A stretch of DNA of 64,000 nt from positions 1,860,001-1,924,000 of the forward strand of contig NZ_CP109435.1 of NCBI RefSeq assembly GCF_036227125.1. Reading direction: 5' to 3'. The DNA is from Streptomyces sp. NBC_01485 (lineage in GTDB: Bacteria > Actinomycetota > Actinomycetes > Streptomycetales > Streptomycetaceae). The notes under the pieces were generated by a model that was not told where the DNA came from, made no database searches, and saw only the letters and a list, made by a program, of their open reading frames with translations. Positions 42,191-51,307 of this stretch are shown here, piece after piece (the stretch's first letter is position 1; each line of letters begins with the position of its first letter). The position numbers and the translations under genes are program-made.

Positions 42191-43879
42191 CTACTGGCCG
42201 TGCCCGTTCTCCTGGTCACGCGCGCGGGTGCGCAGTTCCCGGCGGAGGATCTTCCCGGTCGCCGTCTTCGGCAGGTCGGCCAGAATCTCCACCTGCCGCG
42301 GATACTTGTACGCCGCCAGTCGGTCCTTGCAGTAGGCGGCGAGCGTATCGGCATCCGTTTCGGCCCCCGGACGCAGGCTGATGTACGCCTTCACGGTCTC
42401 CCCGCGATACCCGTCCGGCACCCCGACGACGGCCGCCTCGCGCACCGCCGGATGGGTGTACAGCACATCCTCGACCTCGCGCGGCCACACCTTGAAGCCG
42501 GACGCGTTGATCATGTCCTTCTTGCGGTCGACGACGTACAGCCAGCCCTGCTCGTCCATGAACCCGATGTCGCCGGTGCGCAGCTCGCCGCCGGGGAAGG
42601 TCTCGGCGGTTGCGTCGGGCCGCCGCCAGTACCCGGGCACGACCTGCGGCCCCCGGACGACGATCTCCCCCTGCTCGCCGAACGGCACCTCCGCGCCCTG
42701 CTCGTCGAGGATGCGTACGACAGTGTCGGGTCCGGGCAGGCCGACGGCGAGGGTCCCGGATGCCGGGTCGACCGGCGCCTCCAGGTGGGGCGGGACGGAG
42801 GCGCAGGGCGCGGTGCACTCGGTGAGCCCGTAGCCGTTGCGGAGGTAGGGCCCGAAGCCGGCGCGGAACTTCTCCACCAGGGCCGGCGGCACGGGCGCGC
42901 CGCCGGAGGAGATGTTCACGAAGGAGGCGAAGTGCTCGCGGGTGGCGGCCGGGTGCGCGCCCAGCGCCATGAAGGCGGTCGACGGGCCGACGGTGTAGTG
43001 CGGCGCGTGCTCGGCGAACGCGTCGAGCACCACCCCCGCCTCGAAGCGGTACGTCAGCACGAGCGTGCCCGCACTGTTCAGACAGGCGCCGAGCTGGCAG
43101 ACCATGCCGGTGATGTGGAACAGGGGCGCGAGCGCGTAGTAGACGGGCGCCTCGGGCAGGTGCAGCCCGGTGCGCTGCCGCTCGGCGTTGAACATGATGT
43201 TGCCGTGCGTGTTGGTGGCGCCCTTGGGGGCGCCGCTGGTGCCGGAGGTGTAGCTGATCAGGGCGATGCCGTCGGAGACGGGATCGCGGCCCTCGGGGGC
43301 CTTGTGTCCGGCACGGGCGACGGCGGTGAGGTCGTCGGCGTCGGCCGCCTGCGGGAGCCGTTCGAAAGCGAGCACGCGCGCGTCGGTGCGCGTCTGGAAA
43401 TCCAACTCGCACCCGGTGAGCACGATCGACACCGCCGAGTCCGCGACCGTCTCCCGCAGATACGACTCCCAGGCCCGGTCGGAGCAGATCAGCGCGGCCA
43501 CCTCGCCGTCCCGCAGGACGTGGGCGACCTCCCCCGACTTGTACATCGGGTTGACGGGGACGACCGTCGCGCCCGCCTTCCAGGCGCCCAGCAGGGCGAG
43601 GACGAAGTGCGGGGAGTTCTGCAGCAGGACGGCGACCCGGTCGCCGGGCGCGAGGCCGCGGGCGGCGAGGTGACCGGCGACGGAGTCGCTGAGCTCGTCC
43701 ACCTCGCGGTAGCCGAGCCGGCCGTCGAAGTAGGCGAGGCAGGTGCGGTCGGGGGCCTCGGCGACGGACCGGCGGAAGGCGTGCACGAGGGAGGCGGCCG
43801 GGTCGATCGGGGCGCGCTGGGCGTCGTCGAGGAGGGCCAGCCACGGCTGGGCCGCGTATCGGGAGGCGGGCTCGGTCAT
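42191..43879 (-). CDS. AMP-dependent acyl-CoA ligase
   Basis: 562-aa ANL-family synthetase that activates a carboxylic acid as acyl-AMP and then acyl-CoA. A3 motif ISYTSGTSGAPKGATNTH, A5 RNGYGLTECTAP, A7 LRTGDIGFMDEQGWLYVVDRKKDMINASGFKVWPREVEDVLY, A10 LPKTATGKILRREL are all present. The ATG at 43879 overlaps the SDR stop (ATGA). With the SDR and the distant kinase-ACAD pair it suits degradation of an unusual (for example hydroxylated) fatty acid. Confidence 0.93.
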   Translation of the reverse strand: MTEPASRYAAQPWLALLDDAQRAPIDPAASLVHAFRRSVAEAPDRTCLAYFDGRLGYREVDELSDSVAGHLAARGLAPGDRVAVLLQNSPHFVLALLGAWKAGATVVPVNPMYKSGEVAHVLRDGEVAALICSDRAWESYLRETVADSAVSIVLTGCELDFQTRTDARVLAFERLPQAADADDLTAVARAGHKAPEGRDPVSDGIALISYTSGTSGAPKGATNTHGNIMFNAERQRTGLHLPEAPVYYALAPLFHITGMVCQLGACLNSAGTLVLTYRFEAGVVLDAFAEHAPHYTVGPSTAFMALGAHPAATREHFASFVNISSGGAPVPPALVEKFRAGFGPYLRNGYGLTECTAPCASVPPHLEAPVDPASGTLAVGLPGPDTVVRILDEQGAEVPFGEQGEIVVRGPQVVPGYWRRPDATAETFPGGELRTGDIGFMDEQGWLYVVDRKKDMINASGFKVWPREVEDVLYTHPAVREAAVVGVPDGYRGETVKAYISLRPGAETDADTLAAYCKDRLAAYKYPRQVEILADLPKTATGKILRRELRTRARDQENGHGQ

Positions 43880-44640
43880 TCGGCGGCCTCCCACTTCTGC
43901 TGGAGGTGGTTCATGTTGGTCAGCCAGCGGTCGGGCTCACCGGCCCGCACCTGGTAGTACCCGGCGACCTCGGGGTGCGGCAGGATCAGGAAACGGTCCT
44001 CGGCGATGCCCTTGAACAGGGCGTCCGCGACGGCCTCCGGCTCGATCGCGGTCGGCTTGAGCACCAGGTCGCCCGCGCTGCCGGTGGCGTCCAGCATGTC
44101 GGTGCGGACGCCCTGGGGGCAGATCGCGTGGACGTTGATCCCCCGGTGGCGGTAGGTCAGCGACAGCCACTCGGCGAAGGCGTACGCGCCGTGCTTGGTG
44201 ACGCTGTAGGGGGCGGCGCCGATCATGGTGAGCAGTCCGGCCGCGGAGACGGTGGACACGAACCGGCCCCGGCCGCGCTCCAGCCAGTCCGGCAGCAGCG
44301 CGTGCGCCGCGCGGACGTGCGCCATGACGTTGACGTCCCAGGCGAGCGCCCATACGGCCTCGTCGGCCGCCTCCGAGCCGCCCGAGGCGACCCCGGCGTT
44401 GGCGCAGTACACGTCGACGGTGCCGCCGAGCGCCTCCCGTGCCCGGTCGACGATCGCGGCGGCGTCGCCGGGGACCGCGATCCCGCCGATCTCGTCGGCG
44501 ACGGCCTGTGCCCGCCCGGCGTCCAGGTCGTTGACGACGACCCGGGCCCCCTCGGCGGCGAAGCGGCGGGCCAGCGCCGCCCCGATGCCGCCCCCGGCTC
44601 CGGTCACGACCACTCCGGCATCCTGCACGGCTCCCACCAT
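43876..44640 (-). CDS. SDR family oxidoreductase
   Basis: 254-aa classical short-chain dehydrogenase: VVVTGAGGGIGAALARRFAAEGARVVVNDLD (cofactor motif TGxxxGIG with acidic NAD-type residues), CANAG, catalytic STVSAAG Ser, YSVTKHG (YxxxK). First gene of the operon SDR-ligase-TetR; ATG 44640 follows AGGAGACC. Likely oxidises a hydroxyacyl or alcohol intermediate. Confidence 0.92.
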   Translation of the reverse strand: MVGAVQDAGVVVTGAGGGIGAALARRFAAEGARVVVNDLDAGRAQAVADEIGGIAVPGDAAAIVDRAREALGGTVDVYCANAGVASGGSEAADEAVWALAWDVNVMAHVRAAHALLPDWLERGRGRFVSTVSAAGLLTMIGAAPYSVTKHGAYAFAEWLSLTYRHRGINVHAICPQGVRTDMLDATGSAGDLVLKPTAIEPEAVADALFKGIAEDRFLILPHPEVAGYYQVRAGEPDRWLTNMNHLQQKWEAAE

Positions 44641-44684
44641 CGGTCTCCTTCGACACGCAGCGAATCGGCTCGAGCGCCAGACTA

Positions 44685-44697
44685 ACCGGTCGGTATG
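44685..44697. promoter_or_regulatory. TetR-type operator upstream of the SDR operon
   Basis: ACCGGTCGGTATG is the exact reverse complement of CATACCGACCGGT at 39103-39115. It lies 45-57 nt upstream of the SDR start. One palindrome arm is degenerate here (ACCGGTTAG on the minus strand). Confidence 0.6.
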
Positions 44698-44862
44698 TGT
44701 CAGGAAAGGGGCCACGGACGCCCCGCACAGGTACCGGCCACGTTCCGGCGGACGCGACGACATTATCTTTTGTACGGATGAGCCGTGACGTATAGCCAAT
44801 TACCTCTGTTCGCAGGACGATGCGCGCACTTGGCGCACCGCTTCGGGGCGAGGGGGCCTGTC

Positions 44863-46143
44863 ATGGCGGATCCGGCGATGAGCGTGACTCCCTACTGGGC
44901 GCTGACCTTCGACGCCGACGGGGATGTCGACGGCGGACAGCGGGACCGGCTGCTGACCGAGGTGAAGCGGCGCGGCGTCCGTGACCTGCTCCTCTTCTCG
45001 CACGGCTGGAACTGCGACCGCTCCGCCGCGACCCGCCTCTGCAGCCGCTTCTTCGCCCCCGTCCCCGCGCTCGCCCCGGCCGCGAAGATCGGCTACGTCG
45101 GCGTGGTGTGGCCGTCGATGCGCTTCTCGGACGAGCCGATCCCCGACTTCCCGCACTCCGCGGCGACCGACCCGACGCCCCGCACCGCGCTGGACGAGGA
45201 CACCCGGCACGACCTCCTGGAGACGTTCCCGGGCCGGGCCACGGTGATCGACCAGATCGCGCGGATGCTGGAGCAGCGGCCGCCCGGGAGAGCCGAACTG
45301 GAGGAGTTCGGGCGGCTGGTGCGGCTGCTCGTGGACGTGGTGCCGCCGGGACCGCAGGCGCTGTTCGCGGCGGACACGCTGGCGGAGGGGGTGCCGCAGG
45401 ACGAGCCGGAGATGTTCACGGGCTCGACGACGGCGGCCTGCGAGGAGTTCGCCCAGGCCCTGGCCGCACTCCAATCCCCGTCGCATACCGAGGAGTTCAG
45501 CCTCCCCAACCCGTGGGACGGCGCGCACGAGTTGCTGCGGCAGGCGACGTACTACGCGATGAAGCGGCGCGCGGGGACGGTCGGCGAGCGCGGACTCGGG
45601 CCGTTCGTCGGCCGGTTGGCGACGGTGACGCCCGGTGTCCGGGTGCATCTGGTGGGGCACAGCTTCGGCGGGCGGCTGGTGTCGTTCGCCCTGCGCGGGC
45701 TGCCCGAGGGGGTGCGCACGGTGAAGTCCGTGACGCTGCTCCAAGGGGCCTTCTCGCACTACGCGTTCGCGCCGCGCGGGGTGCTCCAGGGGCACCAGAA
45801 CCGTATCGACGGCCCCCTGGTGTGCTGTTACTCGCGGTTCGACCAGGCGCTGGGCACGATGTACCCGCTGGCCTCGCGAATGGCGGGCGATTCTCAGGGG
45901 CTGGTCGGGGAGATGCTGGGCGCCAAGTGGGGTGCCATGGGGCACGACGGGGTGCAGGCGGTACCGGGCACGCGCGCGTACGCGCTCGCCGAGGCGCTGG
46001 CCGCTCCCCTGCCGACGTCAGGGTGTGTGAACGTGGACGCGGCGGCGGTGGTCAGGCGCGGCGGGGCGCCGGCCGGGGCGCACAGCGACATCGTGCACCC
46101 CGAGCTGGCGCGGCTGGTGCTGGCGGCGGGCCGCATCCGTTAG
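44863..46143 (+). CDS. Alpha/beta hydrolase-fold protein of unknown substrate
   Basis: 426-aa cytoplasmic protein. The nucleophile elbow is HLVGHSFGGRLVSFAL (GHSFG, Ser nucleophile); LLLFSHGWNCDRSAATRL is the oxyanion-hole region; the C-terminal SDIVHPELARLVL supplies a candidate catalytic His. About 150 residues between the strand region and the elbow form an unusual lid or insertion. ATG 44863 follows GAGGGGG at 6 nt. The upstream gap (44698-44862) contains an AT-rich patch (attatcttttgtac, tatagcc) that probably holds the promoter. Could be a lipase or esterase. Confidence 0.7.
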   Translation: MADPAMSVTPYWALTFDADGDVDGGQRDRLLTEVKRRGVRDLLLFSHGWNCDRSAATRLCSRFFAPVPALAPAAKIGYVGVVWPSMRFSDEPIPDFPHSAATDPTPRTALDEDTRHDLLETFPGRATVIDQIARMLEQRPPGRAELEEFGRLVRLLVDVVPPGPQALFAADTLAEGVPQDEPEMFTGSTTAACEEFAQALAALQSPSHTEEFSLPNPWDGAHELLRQATYYAMKRRAGTVGERGLGPFVGRLATVTPGVRVHLVGHSFGGRLVSFALRGLPEGVRTVKSVTLLQGAFSHYAFAPRGVLQGHQNRIDGPLVCCYSRFDQALGTMYPLASRMAGDSQGLVGEMLGAKWGAMGHDGVQAVPGTRAYALAEALAAPLPTSGCVNVDAAAVVRRGGAPAGAHSDIVHPELARLVLAAGRIR

Positions 46144-46166
46144 GACGCGACCCGCCGTCGTAGCGA

Positions 46167-48953
46167 CTACCGGTGCGAGGTGAACTCCACCACCTGCTGG
46201 AAGGTGGGCCGGTTCTGCCAGCTGATGTTGCCGTGCTTGATGCCGCCCAGGGTGCGCTGGACGATCGAGTCGGCGCACCACTGGTTGCCCGCCGCGCACA
46301 GGTCGTCGCCGGGGTAGACCTGGGCCGCGGTCTTGCCGGCCGCCGTCTTCAGGGTGCTGATGAGGACGTCCCGGCAGCCGCCGAGGGTGCCGCCGCCGCA
46401 GTACTTCTGCGTCAGCCCGCCCTGCACGGACTCACCGAGCACGGCCCGGATGTCCTTGTCGACATAGCTCCACCAGCCGTACTGGAAGGAGCTTCCGGCG
46501 TGCGCCCCGGTCGGGCCGTGGGCGGCCGACGGGGGCTCGTCGACCCACAGGTTGGCGGTGAACGCCGTGTACAGGCCGGTGCCGAGACCGGGTTCGAACT
46601 CGGCCTTGACCAACAGCGGCCACCACGCGTCGAGGATGCGGATCGCGTCGGCGTCGGCGTACGTCTTCGAACCGGCCGTGGTCTCCGTGCGTTTACCGCC
46701 CGCCGTCAGCCAGGTCTGCAGCTTGGTCACCGCGGCCGCGGCCGTGGTGTCGGTGACCGTGGAGCTGTTGACGACCTTCAGCAGGTCGGGCAGGACGTCC
46801 TCGGCGCGCAGGTCCGCGAGCGCCGCCTCCGCCATCGCCTTCGTCAGGGACGCGCGCGTGACGCCGCCGGCCGCGACCAGCTTCTTCACCCGGTCCTCGA
46901 GCAGGTTGCCGCGGTGCACGGACCCGTCGCCCCAGGATGCGGTGGCGTAGTCCTTGGCCTGCTTGTTGTTCCAGGAGATGTAGTAGTCCTGGTCGATGGA
47001 GTTGGGGTGCGCCGAAGCCGGCGTGTAGTCGGCCGTGTTGGTGGCCGGCACCCAGTTCCGCCAGTCGTACGCCGCCTGCGCCCACACCGGGAACTCGGCG
47101 TCGACGCCGCTCGCGCGCACCGGGTTGTCGCCGCTGTTGTAGTACGCGGTGTGCGTGGAGTCGGCGTAGAACCAGTTGAAGGTGTAGTTGATGTGCTGCA
47201 CCGCGCTCTGGAAGGTCTGCGGGCTCTTGACGTAGTCCGGGTCGTTCAGCATCTGGAAGCCGATGATCGAGTCGGCCTCGTGCATGTAGGAGGACCGCAG
47301 GGTGGTGTAGGCGACCTTCTTCCCGCCCACGGTCGCCCGGTACTCGACGGGTCCGTACTTGGTGCGGTAGACGCGCATCGTGTACGAGCCGGCGGCCGTC
47401 CCGTCGGCGGTGGTCGGCTTCCAGGCGTTCTTCTGCTCGGTCATGTCCATGGCCGTGCAGGTGCCGTGGAACAGGTAGTGGTAGTCGTCCTGGCACAGTT
47501 CGACCGCGTAGGTGTCGATGATGTCCTGGCCGGACGTGGTCGCGCTCCACGCGTAGTCCTGACCGCGCCCGAGCTCGACGTACATGCTCAGGCCGGCGAA
47601 CGAGGCGCCGCGGGCGCTGATGCCCGGCCCCTGGATCTCCTGGAGCATGAGCAGTTGCGGGGCGAAGTAGCCGGTCTGCGGCCCGAAGACGGCGATCGGG
47701 TGACCACTGGCGGTGGCCTTCCCGCTCACCACGAGGGCGTTGGACATGCCCCGCCTGGCCGAACTGAGGGCGCTCGCGGTCGCCTTGGCGGAGGCGGCGG
47801 TGGCGCTCGCGTCGCCTCCGGTGCCGGTGGCGTCGTGGATCAGCGGCTCGGTCGTCACCGAGCCGGCGTCGGGCAGCGCCTCGCCCTGCGGGTTCGCGGG
47901 CTTGGCGGCGTACGGGAAGCTCTCGCCGTTGTGGACGGTGAGGACGGCCTCGGGATCGTTGCGCTCGCGGAACGCCTCCCAGACCTGACTGCCCTGCTCC
48001 ACGCCGTACTTCTCCTGCGCGGCAAGCAGCGAGATCGCGTTGTTGACCTCGCCGCCGCCACCGGAGCCGAAGAGCGAGCCGATGACCGAGGCCAGCGCCA
48101 CCAGGTCGGTGATCTTGAAGTGATCTATGGTGCCGGCGTTGGTGATTGAGTCCTTGTGTCCGGTCAGGACGTATTCACCGGGGAAGTAGCGCCCGCTGTC
48201 GGAGGCGTCGATGTAGGCGTTGATTCCGGCGAGGTAGGCGTTGGCGTCCGCGAGGGCCTGCTGACCGCGGGCGCCGTTGGTCGCGATGGCGTTGTCGATC
48301 TGGGCCTGGAGGTCTGCCTCGGTGTACGGAGCGTTGCGCCAGAACTGCTGTTCCAGACCCTGGTTGGAGGGAGCCCCGCCCGCGAAGGCGGTGAGCTGTC
48401 CCCGGCCGACGTGCCGGAAGACGTCCATGAGCCACAGCCGGTCCTGGCCTGCCGCATACCCGGCACCGAACTCGGTGCCGTATCTGGTGGTACCGGTGAT
48501 GTGCGGTACGCCCGTCTTCTTGTCACGGACGATCGTCACGTCGGTCCGGCCCGCGGGCTGCAGAGTGGAGGCGACTTGATCGGAAGGCACGCCGAACGAC
48601 GCGTCGTTGAAGAACGTGTTGATCGTGGCGTTGGTGAGCGTCGAGTAGCCCTTGGCCAGGTTGGCGTAGGGGCCGAGCTGATCCTCGGCGTGGTCCGGCT
48701 GGGCGCCGAAGGCCTGGTTGAGGAGGATCTGCGCGAGGGTGGCGTTGCCGTTCTGGCCGGGCGGCAGGATGTCGGAACACTGGCCGCCGCAGTAGTCGTT
48801 CGAGGCCGTGGCCTCGGCGGCCACGGCCACTTGGGAAAGGGGCGACAAAAGACCGGCAATCAGGGTGCATACAGAGACGGTCTTCAGGAACCCGGGGATT
48901 CTGCCGGGAGTTCTCAGTCTGTCGAGAGTGGTGCGGGGGGTGCGCCGAGGCAT
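46167..48953 (-). CDS. Secreted penicillin acylase family N-terminal nucleophile hydrolase
   Basis: 928-aa Ntn hydrolase that cleaves amides such as beta-lactam side chains or acyl-homoserine lactones. N-terminal signal: basic RTTLDRLRTPGRIPGFLK then VSVCTLIAGLLSPLSQVAVAAEA. The alpha region has VPHITGTTRYGTEFGAGYAAGQDRLWLMDVFRHVGRGQL; autoproteolysis is expected before Ser404 in RRGMSNALVVSG; the beta chain has GPQTGYFAPQLLMLQEIQGPGISARGASFAGLSMYVELGRGQDYAWSATTSGQD. ATG 48953 is set by AGGAG 7 nt upstream. Long Ala/Ser-rich spacer (ATAASAKATASALSSARR) precedes the cleavage site. Natural substrate unknown. Confidence 0.92.
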   Translation of the reverse strand: MPRRTPRTTLDRLRTPGRIPGFLKTVSVCTLIAGLLSPLSQVAVAAEATASNDYCGGQCSDILPPGQNGNATLAQILLNQAFGAQPDHAEDQLGPYANLAKGYSTLTNATINTFFNDASFGVPSDQVASTLQPAGRTDVTIVRDKKTGVPHITGTTRYGTEFGAGYAAGQDRLWLMDVFRHVGRGQLTAFAGGAPSNQGLEQQFWRNAPYTEADLQAQIDNAIATNGARGQQALADANAYLAGINAYIDASDSGRYFPGEYVLTGHKDSITNAGTIDHFKITDLVALASVIGSLFGSGGGGEVNNAISLLAAQEKYGVEQGSQVWEAFRERNDPEAVLTVHNGESFPYAAKPANPQGEALPDAGSVTTEPLIHDATGTGGDASATAASAKATASALSSARRGMSNALVVSGKATASGHPIAVFGPQTGYFAPQLLMLQEIQGPGISARGASFAGLSMYVELGRGQDYAWSATTSGQDIIDTYAVELCQDDYHYLFHGTCTAMDMTEQKNAWKPTTADGTAAGSYTMRVYRTKYGPVEYRATVGGKKVAYTTLRSSYMHEADSIIGFQMLNDPDYVKSPQTFQSAVQHINYTFNWFYADSTHTAYYNSGDNPVRASGVDAEFPVWAQAAYDWRNWVPATNTADYTPASAHPNSIDQDYYISWNNKQAKDYATASWGDGSVHRGNLLEDRVKKLVAAGGVTRASLTKAMAEAALADLRAEDVLPDLLKVVNSSTVTDTTAAAAVTKLQTWLTAGGKRTETTAGSKTYADADAIRILDAWWPLLVKAEFEPGLGTGLYTAFTANLWVDEPPSAAHGPTGAHAGSSFQYGWWSYVDKDIRAVLGESVQGGLTQKYCGGGTLGGCRDVLISTLKTAAGKTAAQVYPGDDLCAAGNQWCADSIVQRTLGGIKHGNISWQNRPTFQQVVEFTSHR

Positions 48954-49170
48954 CGGCTTGCTCCTAGCGACGGGGGTCGGCGGAAGGTTACCGCCGGTAT
49001 CCCCGAGATTGAAGATGAACATGCGTCACTTTTCAGAGTCGTCCCAGTCGGCTCGCGGAGATCGTCGGACATCGAAGGGAGCCGAATCGCGTGTCGATAC
49101 GTCTATTCGACGACGTCCGTACGACGACGCCGAAGTGACCGAAGTACAGGTGCAGATGTGACGGAGGTGC

Positions 49171-49779
49171 ATGGCGATGGCCGGTTTCCGGAGTCTGGCG
49201 AGACAGGTGCGAGACGCGCGCTGCGATCTGGCACTGCGGCGCTACTCGCTGCGCAAGTGCCTTGAGCGGTTCGCCCCTTACGGGCACCGCGCGACGTGGG
49301 ACCACCTGTGCTCCCGGGCCGGGTTCGGACCCGAGGACCGCTCCCCCGATCCAGCGCGGCTCGTGGCCGCGCTGGACGAACTGGAGGAGGCGCGGGCGGT
49401 GTGGCTGGCCTACGAGGTCGAGTTCGCCGAGCGCCGCAAGAAGGAGAAGCACGACGGGCTGCGCCGGCCCGGCAGTGTGGACGACTGGCACCGCCTGACC
49501 TGGGGCGGTTTCGGCGTCGCCTGGTGCGACGACCCGCGGCTGCACCCCCGTCAGCCGCTGGCCGAGGTACTGCGCAGGCTGATCGCCGCGCTGGAGCGGG
49601 CACCGGGCGCGGGCTGCCCGGTGTGCGGCGGCGAGCGGCTGCCGTGGAAGTACGACCTGGATCACGAACCGTCGGCGGGCCCGGTCTGCGCGGACTGCGG
49701 AATTCTCGTACCGCGCCCCGTACTCACGGCCGAGACCCTGGCGTACGCCAGGCGCGGACGACTGCTGATGTCTGCCTGA
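49171..49779 (+). CDS. Hypothetical protein with C-terminal zinc ribbon
   Basis: 202-aa soluble, basic-rich protein that I do not recognise. Two CxxC pairs (CPVCGGERLPWKYDL...VCADCGILVPRP, residues about 151-185) form a probable zinc ribbon; the middle has a charged helix (ALDELEEARAVWLAYEVEFAERRKKEKH). ACGGAGG lies 4 nt before ATG 49171. The 217-nt gap to the divergent penicillin acylase gene contains no other coding frame; repeats of CGACGACG around 49110-49135 are the only feature. Confidence 0.7.
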   Translation: MAMAGFRSLARQVRDARCDLALRRYSLRKCLERFAPYGHRATWDHLCSRAGFGPEDRSPDPARLVAALDELEEARAVWLAYEVEFAERRKKEKHDGLRRPGSVDDWHRLTWGGFGVAWCDDPRLHPRQPLAEVLRRLIAALERAPGAGCPVCGGERLPWKYDLDHEPSAGPVCADCGILVPRPVLTAETLAYARRGRLLMSA

Positions 49780-49800
49780 CACCGGCCTGAGCTCTGCCCA

Positions 49801-49823
49801 AGGCCGGCCACCGCGGCCGGCCT
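49801..49823 (+). terminator. Hairpin after the zinc-ribbon gene
   Basis: AGGCCGGCC and GGCCGGCCT pair perfectly around ACCGC, 22 nt after the stop. The rest of the gap up to 50048 holds the RNA ligase promoter; a patch aacaccaaaacaatt near 49940 is AT-rich. Confidence 0.65.
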
Positions 49824-50048
49824 GAGAGCACACCGGGGGTGCGCCGGGGATGCCGCACCCCCTGTTTCTCCGGCCCGGAGTTGATCCCATCCGGACTCCG
49901 TGCACGACGACGAACGCCGTCGGCCGAAGAGAGCGACGCTACCAACACCAAAACAATTCGCTCCACCTCTTTCCACTGGAGACAGTAGGAGGCGATGAAC
50001 CCACCCGAGACAGCACCTGAGTCCCCGCCAAGTCCCTGAAGGAGCCCC

Positions 50049-51116
50049 ATGTCGACGCTGCGCGTCACCGCCGAAGTGCTGACCGTGCACGACCACCCCA
50101 ACGCCGACGCCCTCGAACTGGCCCAGGTGGGCCTGTACCGAGCGGTCGTCGCCAAGGGTGCGTACCGCACCGGCGAGGCCGCTCTCTACATTCCCGAACA
50201 GTCGCTGCTCCCCGCCGAGTTGGTCGAGGAACTGGGGCTGACCGGGCGGCTGGCGGGCAGCAGGTCGGACCGGGTCAAGGCGGTGCGGCTCCGGGGCGAG
50301 CTGTCCCAGGGGATCGTCTGCCGGCCGAAGGCACTGGCCGACGTCGACCTGACGCAGGCGGCGACGGAGGGCACCGACTTCGCGGAACAGCTCGGCATCG
50401 TCAAGTGGGTACCGCCGATCCCGCCGACCATGAACGGCGAGGTCGAATCGGCGCCGGATCTGCTGCCCTGGGTCGACATCGAGAACATCCAGCGCTACCC
50501 CGGCATCTTCGAACCCGGCGAGCCCGTCATCGTCACCGAGAAACTGCACGGCTCGGCATGCCTGCTGACGTACGTGGCGGACGACGACCGGGTGTACGTC
50601 TCCTCGAAGGGCTTCGGCGCGAAGTCCCTGGCCCTGACGGAGGACCCGCGCAACCTCTACTGGCGGGCCGTACGCGCCCACGGCGTCCCCGAGGCGGCGG
50701 CCCGCCTCGCCGACCGGCTCGGTGCCCGCCGGATCGGCATCTTCGCGGAGGTGTACGGCGCGGGCGTACAGGACCTCACCTACGGAGCGGACGGCCGCCG
50801 CGACACCCTCGGATACGCGGTGTTCGACGTCTCCGCGGAGATCGACGGCAAGGTCCACTGGCTCAACGCGACACACGAGCTGAAGAACGAACTCCCCCTG
50901 GTCCCCCGCCTGTTCGAGGGCCCGTACGACGCCGACCACATCCTGGATTTCGCGACCGGCGGCGAAACGGTCTCCGGCCGCGAACTGCACCTGCGCGAGG
51001 GCGTGGTGATCCGGCCGTCGAACGAGCGCTACAGCCCGGTGACCGGCGGAAGGACGATCGCCAAGGCAGTCAGCGGCGCCTACCTGACCCGCAAGGGCGG
51101 AACCGAGTACGAGTAA
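50049..51116 (+). CDS. ATP-dependent RNA ligase, DRB0094 (Rnl5) family
   Basis: Seals RNA ends via a lysyl-AMP intermediate. 355 aa: N-terminal OB-type module (MSTLRVTAEVLTVHDHPNADALELAQVG...VVAKGAYRTGEAALYIPEQSLLP), then the nucleotidyltransferase domain with motif I EKLHGSACLL (Lys nucleophile near 166), motif III-like GIFAEVYG, motif IV LREGVVIRPS and motif V RTIAKAVSGAYL. This layout matches the Deinococcus DraRnl type, which repairs nicks with an RNA 3'-OH strand. GGAG lies 5 nt before ATG 50049. No RNA kinase/phosphatase partner is next to it. Confidence 0.9.
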   Translation: MSTLRVTAEVLTVHDHPNADALELAQVGLYRAVVAKGAYRTGEAALYIPEQSLLPAELVEELGLTGRLAGSRSDRVKAVRLRGELSQGIVCRPKALADVDLTQAATEGTDFAEQLGIVKWVPPIPPTMNGEVESAPDLLPWVDIENIQRYPGIFEPGEPVIVTEKLHGSACLLTYVADDDRVYVSSKGFGAKSLALTEDPRNLYWRAVRAHGVPEAAARLADRLGARRIGIFAEVYGAGVQDLTYGADGRRDTLGYAVFDVSAEIDGKVHWLNATHELKNELPLVPRLFEGPYDADHILDFATGGETVSGRELHLREGVVIRPSNERYSPVTGGRTIAKAVSGAYLTRKGGTEYE

Positions 51117-51307
51117 GAGAGCGGCGCACACGCCACGACGCTCCGGAAGCCGCCGACGAACGGGAGCGGGTCGCGGTGGTGCGGCTCAGGCCGTCGCTCA
51201 GCTCGTCACAGCCAAGTCCGACTTGGCAGCAGACAGCAGTACGCCCAACACGCGACGGGCTCGCCGCGCCACCGCGACGCCGACCCACCCACCAGCCCGA
51301 GCCGCCC

